From: SVTX01 sp045538195
Lineage (GTDB): Bacteria; Bacillota; Clostridia; Oscillospirales; CAG-272
NCBI GenBank assembly: GCA_045538195.1
Contig: JAZSRA010000019.1
Span: forward strand, 1 to 5,803
Length of the DNA stretch: 5,803 bases
Direction of reading: 5' to 3'
The first letter of the stretch is position 1; each line of letters starts with the position of its first letter. The translations under genes and the position numbers were made by a program. The notes beneath the pieces were generated by a model, which had not been told where the DNA came from, made no database searches, and saw only the letters and a list, made by a program, of their open reading frames with translations. Shown in pieces: positions 1-5,236 of this stretch.

Positions 1-703
1 GCCTCCGACTTTGAGGTGATGAATCGTACAATTTCAGCCCATCATCGGGAATAGAGGGTTGCATTTTACACCACGTCAGGAACTCCTCTTGAGGAACTAC
101 GTACACCTCGGTTTTGTCTTGATCTCCCTCGGCACTGCAATAGAAATGCTGACAAACGTGAGGCGAATCATCCTCCATCACGAACAGCGCAATCGCATCT
201 ATGACCGTCTTGATCTCAATATTGTCGTGATCGCGCCAAGCCCTTTTGGGATTGTTTCTGTCGTAGACGTGTCGGAATATGACGGTACATTTTCCAAACC
301 TCCGTATCGGCTTGTCCATAAAAAAACGCTCTAACGAAGCATACATAATTTCCTTTATGTAGCCGGTAGAGCTGTTTCTCTTTTTTGGTAGCAGAGTAGG
401 AATGACCGCGCAGAACCATCCTTCCTCTGTATAGCCGCATTTGGCAGAGGCGGCATCGGTTAATACTTTCGTTATTTTCTCCCGCGTCAGAGGGTCGGGG
501 GAGTAAATAGGAAGAGCACGGCATAGCAACGTTGACCTTTCTTTCTGCTCGTATGCCGTAAGTAATAGTTGCGGCGCAGATTGATCGTTCATTTCGATTG
601 CCCGTCGTGCTCTTCTGAGTGTTAAGGTGAAATCTTCTGTTTGCCGTTCCACCTTGTCAATGATTTTCAAAATTTCTTGTGTTTGTTCTTTTGTTAGTTT
701 CAT
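1..703 (-). CDS. DUF6100-family protein, 3' end cut by window edge (RusA-like motif)
   Basis: The frame is open on the minus strand from an ATG at 703 to the window edge: 234 residues with no stop. GGAG lies just upstream of the start, with a short spacer. Residues 1-50 look helical and charged. Residues 140-205 hold the family-defining part: a strand ending FRHVYDRNNPKR, then RDHDN (157-161), K165, DA (169-170) and EDDS (177-180), ending in EVYVVPQEEF around 199-208. From memory this pattern (YDR-x2-P-x-R, RDxDN, DDS, TxVYV) is that of DUF6100, an uncharacterised family common on clostridial conjugative elements and prophages. The acidic spacing also recalls RusA Holliday-junction resolvases, but that is inference. 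No partner gene is visible. It has its own promoter and reads away from the rest of the window, so it probably belongs to a different, mobile unit. Confidence 0.75.
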   Translation of the reverse strand, partial: MKLTKEQTQEILKIIDKVERQTEDFTLTLRRARRAIEMNDQSAPQLLLTAYEQKERSTLLCRALPIYSPDPLTREKITKVLTDAASAKCGYTEEGWFCAVIPTLLPKKRNSSTGYIKEIMYASLERFFMDKPIRRFGKCTVIFRHVYDRNNPKRAWRDHDNIEIKTVIDAIALFVMEDDSPHVCQHFYCSAEGDQDKTEVYVVPQEEFLTWCKMQPSIPDDGLKLYDSSPQSRR

Positions 704-722
704 AAATCTCCTTTCTTTGTTC

Positions 723-739
723 GTGGTATACTTTACCAC
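723..739. promoter_or_regulatory. Operator-like palindrome at the DUF6100 transcription start
   Basis: GTGGTA, five bases, TACCAC: a perfect 6-bp inverted repeat that begins right at the predicted +1 and ends about 20 bases before the start codon. Size and position are those of a repressor half-site pair, of the kind used by small Xre or ribbon-helix-helix regulators. No such regulator gene is in the window, so the binding protein is unknown. Confidence 0.45.
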
Positions 740-746
740 TATAAAT

Positions 747-775
747 ATTATAACATATATGCTTTTACGGCGCAA
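747..775 (-). promoter_or_regulatory. Vegetative (sigma-A type) promoter of the DUF6100 gene
   Basis: On the minus strand a perfect -10 TATAAT (752-747) stands 17 bases downstream of TTGCGC (775-770). The -35 matches only TTG of the consensus. Transcription should start near 740, giving a leader of about 37 bases to the ATG at 703. The poor -35, together with phased repeats immediately upstream, would fit a promoter that needs an activator. Confidence 0.6.
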
Positions 776-779
776 GTAG

Positions 780-823
780 GAAACTGTGCCAATACTATGC
801 CAAAAGTGTGCCAATTTCGTGCC
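780..823 (-). repeat. Four direct repeats with exact 11-bp period (TGGCA motif)
   Basis: TGCC starts at 787, 798, 809 and 820 on the plus strand, each 11 bases from the last and each followed by A. Read on the minus strand the units are TGGCACGAAAT, TGGCACACTTT, TGGCATAGTAT and TGGCACAGTTT, so the consensus is TGGCAcaNttT. An 11-bp period puts every copy on the same face of the helix. The array ends only a few bases upstream of the -35 of the DUF6100 promoter. Possible roles are cooperative activator sites, replication iterons, or arm-type sites of a tyrosine integrase. The sequence alone does not choose between them. Confidence 0.8.
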
Positions 824-944
824 ACTTGAAAATATTTTGAAAAAATCTGAAAAAATTTTGATATTTGAGGCGCTTTGCGATAAAACAAACTCGTAAGTTA
901 GTAACTCGTGATACAGTTATTTGCAAGGGGCAGACAATTCAGAG

Positions 945-972
945 TGATATTGTTTTCGTAATTTTATACCTT
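945..972 (+). promoter_or_regulatory. Possible sigma-E sporulation promoter of the catalase gene
   Basis: TGATATT (945-951) and TATACCTT (965-972), 13 bases apart, resemble the mother-cell sigma-E pattern (KMATATT and CATACAMT) with one and two mismatches. Transcription from here would start near 979 and give a leader of about 57 bases. No convincing sigma-A promoter is seen nearby. The match is imperfect in an AT-rich region, so this is a candidate only. Confidence 0.3.
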
Positions 973-1035
973 CAACCATATATTTTCCGCCGTTTTGGGA
1001 AATAATAACGGTGAATACAAAAATCGGAGGTATAT

Positions 1036-1698
1036 ATGTTCAAACACGAAAAACAGTTATTTCATCCCGTAGAGGTGGAGAGACCGAATCCTCAGTATGC
1101 CGTTTTGCTTCAGGAGCAGCTTGGGGGCGGGAACGGAGAATTGAAGGCGGCAATGCAGTATATGTCGCAGAGCTTTCGCATTAAAGATCCCGAGATCAAG
1201 GATCTTTTTCTCGACATAGCCGCCGAGGAGCTGGGACATCTTGAAATGATCGCGCAGACCATCAATCTGCTCAACGGTCATGACGTAGACGCGACGAAGG
1301 TACAGGCGGGTCAGATACAGACACACGTTCAGAACGGACTCAATCCGGGGCTCATCAACGCTTCGGGCTACTCTTGGACGGGCGATTACGTGACCGTCAC
1401 GGGTGACTTGTGCGCCGATTTGCTCTCTAATATCGCGTCCGAGCAGAGAGCCAAAGTGGTTTATGAGTATCTCTATCGTCAGATTGAGGATAAGAAGGTC
1501 AGAGAGACCATTGATTTTCTCCTCAACCGCGAGGAAGCGCACAACCAAATGTTCCGTGATGCCTTTAACAAGGTGCAGGAAACCGGCTCGAACCGCGATT
1601 TTGGCACGACTAAAGCGGCAAAGATGTATTTTTCCATGTCGAACCCCGGACCGAATACGTTTGCGACCGGTGAGACACACGCGCCGTCGTTTAAGTAA
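1036..1698 (+). CDS. Manganese catalase family protein (CotJC-related)
   Basis: A 220-residue ferritin-like protein of the manganese catalase/CotJC family, which in characterised members dismutates hydrogen peroxide at a di-manganese centre. The expected ligands are present: E35 in GELKAAMQY, E65 and H68 in EELGHLEM, E136 in ASEQRAK, and H169 in REEAHNQMF. The first-shell positions therefore look complete. The tail after about 184 is Gly/Asn/Pro-rich. At 220 residues it is longer than CotJC of Bacillus (about 189) and shorter than classic Mn-catalases (about 270). The start is fixed by CGGAGG at 1025-1030, five bases before the ATG. It is transcribed opposite to the cotJ operon and ends in its own terminator. 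A role in spore or mother-cell peroxide defence is likely but inferred. Confidence 0.9.
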   Translation: MFKHEKQLFHPVEVERPNPQYAVLLQEQLGGGNGELKAAMQYMSQSFRIKDPEIKDLFLDIAAEELGHLEMIAQTINLLNGHDVDATKVQAGQIQTHVQNGLNPGLINASGYSWTGDYVTVTGDLCADLLSNIASEQRAKVVYEYLYRQIEDKKVRETIDFLLNREEAHNQMFRDAFNKVQETGSNRDFGTTKAAKMYFSMSNPGPNTFATGETHAPSFK

Positions 1699-1705
1699 AT
1701 TTGAA

Positions 1706-1737
1706 AAAATCACCGTCAATTGTTTGGCGGTGATTTT
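1706..1737 (+). terminator. Rho-independent terminator after the catalase gene
   Basis: A ten-base stem (AAAATCACCG at 1706-1715 with CGGTGATTTT at 1728-1737) closes a 12-base loop seven bases after the catalase stop. A-tract and T-tract flanks make it usable in both directions. It separates the catalase from the hydrolase and lies over the false upstream start codons of the hydrolase frame. Confidence 0.85.
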
Positions 1738-1782
1738 ATATATCGCTATTCTAAAATAAAAAAATCGGGTAAAGAGGTATTT

Positions 1783-2733
1783 ATGTGTACGGCTGTTTCC
1801 TATAGAAGCAACGCTTCCTATTTTGGCAGAAATCTGGATTTGGATCGCGGATACGGAGAAAACATCGTGATTACTCCGAGATATTATGAAATTAAAATGC
1901 GTTGTGAGAAGCCAATCAAATCACACTATGCGATGATTGGTATGGCTACCGTTGTCAATGATTTTCCTCTGTACTATGAGGCTACGAACGAGAAAGGATT
2001 GAGTATGGCTGGCTTGAACTTTCCCGAAAACGCCGTATACTACGAATTTGCGGAAGGAAAAGACAACATTACGCCTTTTGAGTTGATTCCTTGGATTTTG
2101 TCAGGGTGCTCGTGTATCGACGAAGCAAAAGCACTTCTTGGCAAAATCAATTTGGTCAATATTGACTTTAGCGAGCAACTTCCGCTGTCGCCGTTGCATT
2201 GGATGATCAGCGATAAAAAATGCAGTATCGTGGTAGAGCCCTTGTGTGACGGGCTTAAAATATACGACAATCCGTTTGAGGTCTTGACCAATAATCCGCC
2301 CTTTGAATTTCACCAAACGAACGTGAGTCATTATATGGGACTTAGCGTCGGTCACGCAACCTCTCAATTCAGGGAAAGCATACCTGTGAAAAACTATAGC
2401 TTAGGCATGGGGGCTTTGGGCTTGCCGGGAGATTTTTCAAGCACGTCACGGTTTATAAGGGCTCTTTTTGTAAAAGAAAATTCGGTGTCGGAGCATAATG
2501 AAGAATCAAACGTGAATCAGTTTTTTCATATTCTGAATTCCGTTGCCATGCCGAAGGGGTGCGTCCGGGCCATGGACGGCTTTGAGTATACGCGTTACAG
2601 TAGTTGTTGCAATATCGAGAGGGGAATATATTATTATACGACCTACGATGATTTTCAAATCAAGTCGGTAAATATGCACGATATTGATTTGGGTAGTGCA
2701 AATCTATACGCTTATGGTGTTGTGGGATTATAA
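1783..2733 (+). CDS. bsh: Bile salt hydrolase (choloylglycine hydrolase)
   Basis: A 316-residue N-terminal-nucleophile hydrolase that cleaves the amide of glycine- or taurine-conjugated bile acids. The start is the ATG at 1783, because the nucleophile must be Cys2 (MCTAV) and AAAGAGG sits five bases upstream; upstream in-frame starts fall in the terminator. The catalytic set is complete: C2, R16 and D19 (FGRNLDLD), N79 (AGLNFP), N170 (LTNNP) and R223 (TSRFIR). Further family blocks are LHWMISD (138-144), LPGDF (214-218) and FFHILNSVAMPKG. Length matches the family (about 316-330). No signal peptide is seen, so it should be cytoplasmic. Penicillin V acylase is the related alternative, but the similarity to Clostridium bile salt hydrolases, as I recall them, is close throughout. 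It looks more AT-rich than the catalase (by eye, about 38% versus 53% GC in one sampled 60-base line each), hinting at separate origin. A weak TTGGCG-N17-TATTCT promoter (1724-1752) overlaps the preceding terminator. Confidence 0.93.
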   Translation: MCTAVSYRSNASYFGRNLDLDRGYGENIVITPRYYEIKMRCEKPIKSHYAMIGMATVVNDFPLYYEATNEKGLSMAGLNFPENAVYYEFAEGKDNITPFELIPWILSGCSCIDEAKALLGKINLVNIDFSEQLPLSPLHWMISDKKCSIVVEPLCDGLKIYDNPFEVLTNNPPFEFHQTNVSHYMGLSVGHATSQFRESIPVKNYSLGMGALGLPGDFSSTSRFIRALFVKENSVSEHNEESNVNQFFHILNSVAMPKGCVRAMDGFEYTRYSSCCNIERGIYYYTTYDDFQIKSVNMHDIDLGSANLYAYGVVGL

Positions 2734-2765
2734 TGATTTGGTGTTTGAGAAAACAGCTTGTCCTT

Positions 2766-2796
2766 ATCAATTTTTAATAAATTAAGTTGATTTTTT
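2766..2796 (+). terminator. Probable terminator after bile salt hydrolase
   Basis: An eight-base AT-rich stem (2766-2773 with 2784-2791, one G-T pair) around a ten-base loop, followed by six T residues. It lies 32 bases after the hydrolase stop. The stem is weak but the T-tract and position fit. Confidence 0.5.
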
Positions 2797-2830
2797 GCTA
2801 AAAATGCTTGTTGTTGCTCTTATGTGATAG

Positions 2831-2891
2831 CAGGGTGGCAAATTTTCAGCGTTTTGCTGAAGTGCGAAAAATCCTTATTTTACAAGGGCTT
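2831..2891. other. Structured junction next to truncated cotJC (possible att-like site)
   Basis: This stretch holds, left to right on the plus strand: TGGCAAATTTT (2836-2846), which matches the 11-bp repeat units near 780-823; a hairpin TTCAGC-5-GCTGAA (2847-2863); an imperfect inverted repeat centred on CCTTATTTTACAAGG (2873-2887); and TTTCAGCGTTTT occurring twice (about 2845 and 2889). It lies exactly where homology of cotJC stops. Arm-type repeats beside an imperfect core palindrome are what tyrosine-recombinase attachment regions look like, but no integrase is in the window, so the assignment stays tentative. Confidence 0.35.
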
Positions 2892-3341
2892 TCAGCGTTT
2901 TTTTGATAAAGATTGTTCTTTGGTGATTGCAGCATCTGCCGCAAGGTCTTCGTTGAGGTCAGCGAGGACGTCGCCCTTAACGCCGATGTATTTCATATCG
3001 GCGGGGACACCTGCGGCGCTGACGGGATAGACGCCCGTGGTGTGGTCGGTGAAATAGGGCGCTAGGGGAGATTTTTCAATTTCCTCTGCCGAAAGGTTAC
3101 GGGTAAGCTGATATAGGATGCTACCCACCATCTCTAAATGAGCAAGTTCTTCCGTTCCGACATCGGTTAATATGCCGGCAATTCGTCTGTCAGGCATTGA
3201 AAACCGCTGGTTGAGGTAACGCATTGAAGCTGCAAGCTCTCCGTCAGGGCCGCCAAGCTGGCTGACGATCACGGAAGCAGCCCGAGGGTTGGGGTTTTTG
3301 ATCTTAACGGGGAATTGTAATTTTTTCTCGTATATCCACAT
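2892..3341 (-). pseudogene. cotJC: cotJC, truncated spore coat Mn-catalase-like protein
   Basis: The N-terminal 135 or so residues are a clear CotJC: MWIYEKKLQFP, GGPDGELAASMRYLNQRF, GTEELAHLEM, AAGVPADMKYIGVKGD and ADLNEDLAA. First-half metal ligands E35, E65 and H68 are there. After EDLAA (near 2936-2943) family members continue with an E-x-K-A-R helix and a final REREIVH helix. Here the frame instead gives a short unrelated tail (DAAITKEQSLSKKR) and stops at 149 residues, against about 189 in Bacillus. The other two minus-strand frames downstream do not restore the missing part, so a simple frameshift is not the cause. The start has GGAGA seven bases upstream of the ATG at 3341. As third gene of the cotJ operon it would encode the CotJA partner in the coat. 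It is either dead or the 5' part of a gene split by an inserted element. Confidence 0.8.
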
Positions 3342-3369
3342 AGATGTTCTCCAAAAAATAGTTAGTTTG

Positions 3370-3387
3370 GGCGAAAATAGCTTCGCC
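3370..3387. other. Stem-loop in the cotJB-cotJC gap
   Basis: GGCGAA (3370-3375) pairs with TTCGCC (3382-3387) around a six-base loop, in the 85-base gap between cotJB and cotJC. No T-tract follows on the minus strand, so it is not an obvious terminator. It may affect mRNA processing or the expression ratio of the two genes. Confidence 0.35.
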
Positions 3388-3426
3388 AGATGTTTTTACG
3401 GGCAATCTTTACGCTTGATTGCTTAT

Positions 3427-3729
3427 TTACGCCATTTCCCAAGGCCAGGGTGTTGACGTCCATTTCCACTCGTCTCGGCTTTCGTTTCCGAAGGCGGTGA
3501 CGGGGCCGTATTCAGCCTCATACTCTGCTTGAAGCTTTCTTTTCATTTCCAAAAGAGAGTGGTAATGACTCAGCGCTTTGCGACAATTCGGATAAGCGTC
3601 AAGATAAAGGATCGTATCGTAGAGCGCAAAATTTACTGCTTGAAGCTTACGCGCAAGAGCGGTTCCGTTTCCGTTGCAACCGCATCCGCATCCGCCACTG
3701 CGGCGGTTGGAGTTCATATTCATCATCAT
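3427..3729 (-). CDS. cotJB: Spore coat protein CotJB
   Basis: A 100-residue protein of the CotJB family, a component of the CotJ layer of the spore coat with no known enzymatic role. The conserved helix pair is visible (LQAVNFALYDTILYLDAYPNC, then KALSHYHSLLEMKRKLQAEYEAEYGP), followed by the terminal DEWKWTSTPWPWEM block that marks the family. The start at 3729 is preferred over 3735: AGGAGG sits six bases upstream of it, and it forms an ATGA overlap with the cotJA stop, implying translational coupling. The first 22 residues are an unusual Met/Asn run followed by GGCGCGCNGNG, a Gly/Cys-rich arm that may cross-link in the coat (inference). Confidence 0.92.
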   Translation of the reverse strand: MMMNMNSNRRSGGCGCGCNGNGTALARKLQAVNFALYDTILYLDAYPNCRKALSHYHSLLEMKRKLQAEYEAEYGPVTAFGNESRDEWKWTSTPWPWEMA

Positions 3730-4172
3730 CTGCATCCTCCTTTGCCGCTTTTACCGCCTTCGAAGGGAAGGTCAAGCTCTGCAAACATAGTTCCTCTTTC
3801 AAGTGCTACGTCGGGGTCATACAGCTCACGGAATTCCTGGAGAGGAGAGAATACCATGGCGAGGGGATACGATTTAAGTCCCCAGGTAGAATTACCGTTT
3901 CCGCATCCGCCGTTGCTCATGTTGTTACAGCCGTTCATGCTGTTGGCGTTTTCATTGCGGGTAACAGATCTGCCCTGCGCTTCATTGTCATAAGAGTCTT
4001 GGATCAAAGTGCCGTCGCAAAGACGTCTGCCTTGTCTTTCGTCAACGCGGGGCAGATCCAAGGCTTCGGATTCTGCTTTCGCGAAGGTGGGGCAGGACCG
4101 TCCTATAAGCGTTCTTGGGGGAAGATCGCGACGCGAATTTGAAGAATAAAGTGGGTTTTTGTCATTGTACAT
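3726..4172 (-). CDS. cotJA: Spore coat protein CotJA with long N-terminal extension
   Basis: The CotJA domain lies at residues 103-140: PLAMVFSPLQEFRELYDPDVALERGTMFAELDLPF in two recognisable halves, the LAM-x-(Y/F)-x-P helix and the RGT-(I/M)-F-x-EL-D-x-PF motif. The protein is 148 residues against about 80 for Bacillus CotJA. The extra 100 residues are polar and end in an Asn/Gly/Ser/Cys-rich stretch (about 70-95). The start at 4172 is chosen because GGAG (4184-4181) stands eight bases upstream; an ATG at 4247 has no such site. First gene of cotJABC. On the minus strand CATAGACT (4244-4237) resembles a sigma-E -10, in line with sigma-E control of cotJ in Bacillus, but I find no good -35. 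Role: coat assembly together with CotJC. Confidence 0.85.
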   Translation of the reverse strand: MYNDKNPLYSSNSRRDLPPRTLIGRSCPTFAKAESEALDLPRVDERQGRRLCDGTLIQDSYDNEAQGRSVTRNENANSMNGCNNMSNGGCGNGNSTWGLKSYPLAMVFSPLQEFRELYDPDVALERGTMFAELDLPFEGGKSGKGGCR

Positions 4173-4350
4173 TTGAAAAACTCCGATCATGAAAAAAGTT
4201 TTTGACGGGTCGACAAGGGTCGGACCTATCATTAAAAGTCTATGCAATAAATAGTATTTTGTTACTTTGCGTCGGTTTTTGTCGGAAGGTGTAACAATTC
4301 GGCACAGTAAAATTTTGTTTAAATTGCCTATTACTTTTTTTGAAAAAATG

Positions 4351-4359
4351 TGGTAAAAT
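4351..4359 (+). promoter_or_regulatory. Extended -10 promoter of the carD-like gene
   Basis: TGGTAAAAT gives an extended -10 (TG-n-TAAAAT). The -35 position is an AT-rich tract with no clear match, as is usual for extended -10 promoters. Transcription would start near 4366, about 40 bases before the GTG. An ATG at 4350 in the same frame lies inside this promoter, which argues against it as the start. Confidence 0.55.
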
Positions 4360-4406
4360 ATTATTGTGAAAATATTTGGCTTTTGCCTTGGAAGGGGAGT
4401 GACCTT

Positions 4407-4910
4407 GTGTTTGGTATTGGAGATAAAATAGTCTACGGCTATGACGGTGTTTTTTTCGTTTCGGAATACACCAAATCACCTATCGATAAGAACGACGAAC
4501 GCGTGTTTTACGTATTGCGTCCTGCGTTTGGCTCGGGAAACAACATGATAGTCACACCGTCAGAGGGAGGGACTACTTCTATGCGCGCGGTAATGACTGC
4601 CGAGGAAGCGTCCGAGCTGATAGCAAAGATTGGTGAAATAGCTGAGGTTGAGGTCGATAAGGAGCGCAACAGACGCGAAATATACCGAGAAGTAATGAAC
4701 CGATGCCGAGCGGAGGATTTTGTAAGTATAATCAAAACGGTAAGAAAACGCAGAAGCGAATTTATAGCTCAAAAGCGTCGCCTTTCCGAAACAGATACCG
4801 ACTTTGAAAGCCGAGCGAGACACTGCCTTTTCTGTGAGCTTGCTGTAGCGATGAACACTACCGTTGCCGAGGCAGAGCAGGTGATACTGGCAAAGCTTGT
4901 GGAAGCTTGA
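4407..4910 (+). CDS. CarD/CdnL-family RNA polymerase-binding regulator
   Basis: A 167-residue protein. Residues 1-55 form the CarD/CdnL/TRCF RNA-polymerase-interacting domain: MFGIGDKIVYGYDGVFFV, then RVFYVLRPAFGSGNNMIVTP, the usual strand pattern that binds the beta subunit. Residues 65-165 are helical, with YREVMNRC, FVSIIKTVRKRR and ARHCLFCELAVAMN matching the CarD C-terminal domain, which in studied members contacts DNA at the upstream edge of the bubble. The tryptophan used for wedging in mycobacterial CarD is absent, since there is no Trp after the start. The GTG start at 4407 follows AAGGGGAG (4392-4399) by seven bases. It is monocistronic, with its own promoter and terminator, and divergent from cotJ. 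General modulation of transcription initiation is the likely role; specific targets cannot be inferred. Confidence 0.9.
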   Translation: MFGIGDKIVYGYDGVFFVSEYTKSPIDKNDERVFYVLRPAFGSGNNMIVTPSEGGTTSMRAVMTAEEASELIAKIGEIAEVEVDKERNRREIYREVMNRCRAEDFVSIIKTVRKRRSEFIAQKRRLSETDTDFESRARHCLFCELAVAMNTTVAEAEQVILAKLVEA

Positions 4911-4926
4911 CCGATAATAAAGTTTA

Positions 4927-4959
4927 ATGCCCACCTCAAAAAAATGAGATGGGCATTTT
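4927..4959 (+). terminator. Terminator between convergent carD and spore-coat genes
   Basis: ATGCCCA-C-CTCA (4927-4938) pairs with TGAG-A-TGGGCAT (4945-4956): 11 pairs with one C-A mismatch and an A6 loop, then TTTT. It lies 16 bases after the carD stop and 11 bases beyond the stop of the convergent coat gene, so it probably serves both, though the minus-strand T-tract is weaker. Confidence 0.85.
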
Positions 4960-4967
4960 GTTATGAC

Positions 4968-5216
4968 TTAATTTGTTTGGTTGTATTTCTGCTTGACGGC
5001 GTCTATCTGCTGGGGCTGAGCGGTCTGCGCGGGATACCATCCCTTTTCGCTCATTTTGGAGTAGACCTGATTTTGCAGAGCGATAGTATCGTTCAGAGCC
5101 TGTGTAAATGCGGAATGGACGGCGGTGGAAAAGGACTCCACGGCTCCGTGCATAAAGAGGTCGCATTCTCCTTTAAGATTAAGCAGCAAATTTTCCATTA
5201 TTTCCTTGTCGTTCAC
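4968..5216 (-). CDS. CotF-domain spore coat protein
   Basis: An 82-residue protein beginning at GTG (5216), with MNDKEIMENLLLNLKGE, CDLFMHGAVESF, AFTQALNDTIALQNQVYSKM and EKGWYPAQTA. This is the short clostridial Coat F domain type: a helical bundle with a ferritin-like outline, located in the spore coat. It has no enzymatic motif. GAAAGGAAA lies about ten bases upstream of the GTG, and family members start at this M/V-NDK point, so an ATG at 5270, which would overlap the upstream gene, is not used. It follows a 58-residue partner by 20 bases in one operon, a pairing common in clostridia. Sporulation control is expected, but I saw no convincing sigma-E, G or K promoter. Confidence 0.85.
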   Translation of the reverse strand: MNDKEIMENLLLNLKGECDLFMHGAVESFSTAVHSAFTQALNDTIALQNQVYSKMSEKGWYPAQTAQPQQIDAVKQKYNQTN

Positions 5217-5236
5217 GGCTGTTTTTCCTTTCTTGG

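Larger units (their letters stand above)
704..1035. other. Intergenic region between divergent DUF6100 and catalase genes
   Basis: No coding region is supported here. The left third holds the minus-strand promoter, palindrome and repeat array described separately. From 829 to 870 it is very AT-rich with A-tracts. A 7-base direct repeat AACTCGT occurs at 888-894 and 903-909. The last 90 bases hold a possible sporulation promoter (945-972) and a leader stem-loop (988-994 pairing with 1007-1013) for the catalase gene. The stretch from about 870 to 940 shows nothing I can interpret. Confidence 0.6.

Noticed and set aside
59..334. Plus-strand frame of 91 codons
   Set aside because: Antisense to DUF6100, without a Shine-Dalgarno site or family resemblance.
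436..462. Partial similarity of GGCAGAGGCGGCATCGG to the cotJC breakpoint (GGCAGATGCTGCAATC) as a pair of att cores
   Set aside because: Several mismatches, and the left copy lies inside the intact DUF6100 coding region; chance is sufficient.
216..524. Minus-strand frame of 102 codons at the left end
   Set aside because: It overlaps the longer, motif-bearing DUF6100 frame in a different phase and has no ribosome binding site.
787..823. CRISPR array
   Set aside because: Units are only 11 bases with no repeat-spacer structure and no cas genes.
780..830. Sigma-54 promoter from TGGCAC
   Set aside because: No TTGC element stands at the required spacing from any TGGCAC copy, and the motif is explained by the 11-bp repeats.
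1057..1719. Minus-strand frame of 220 codons opposite the catalase gene
   Set aside because: It has no family motifs and is Arg/Leu-rich, as expected of an antisense shadow; the plus-strand product is a complete catalase-family protein.
1720..1782. Upstream extension of the bile salt hydrolase
   Set aside because: It lies in a terminator hairpin, and the enzyme needs Cys at position 2, given only by the start at 1783.
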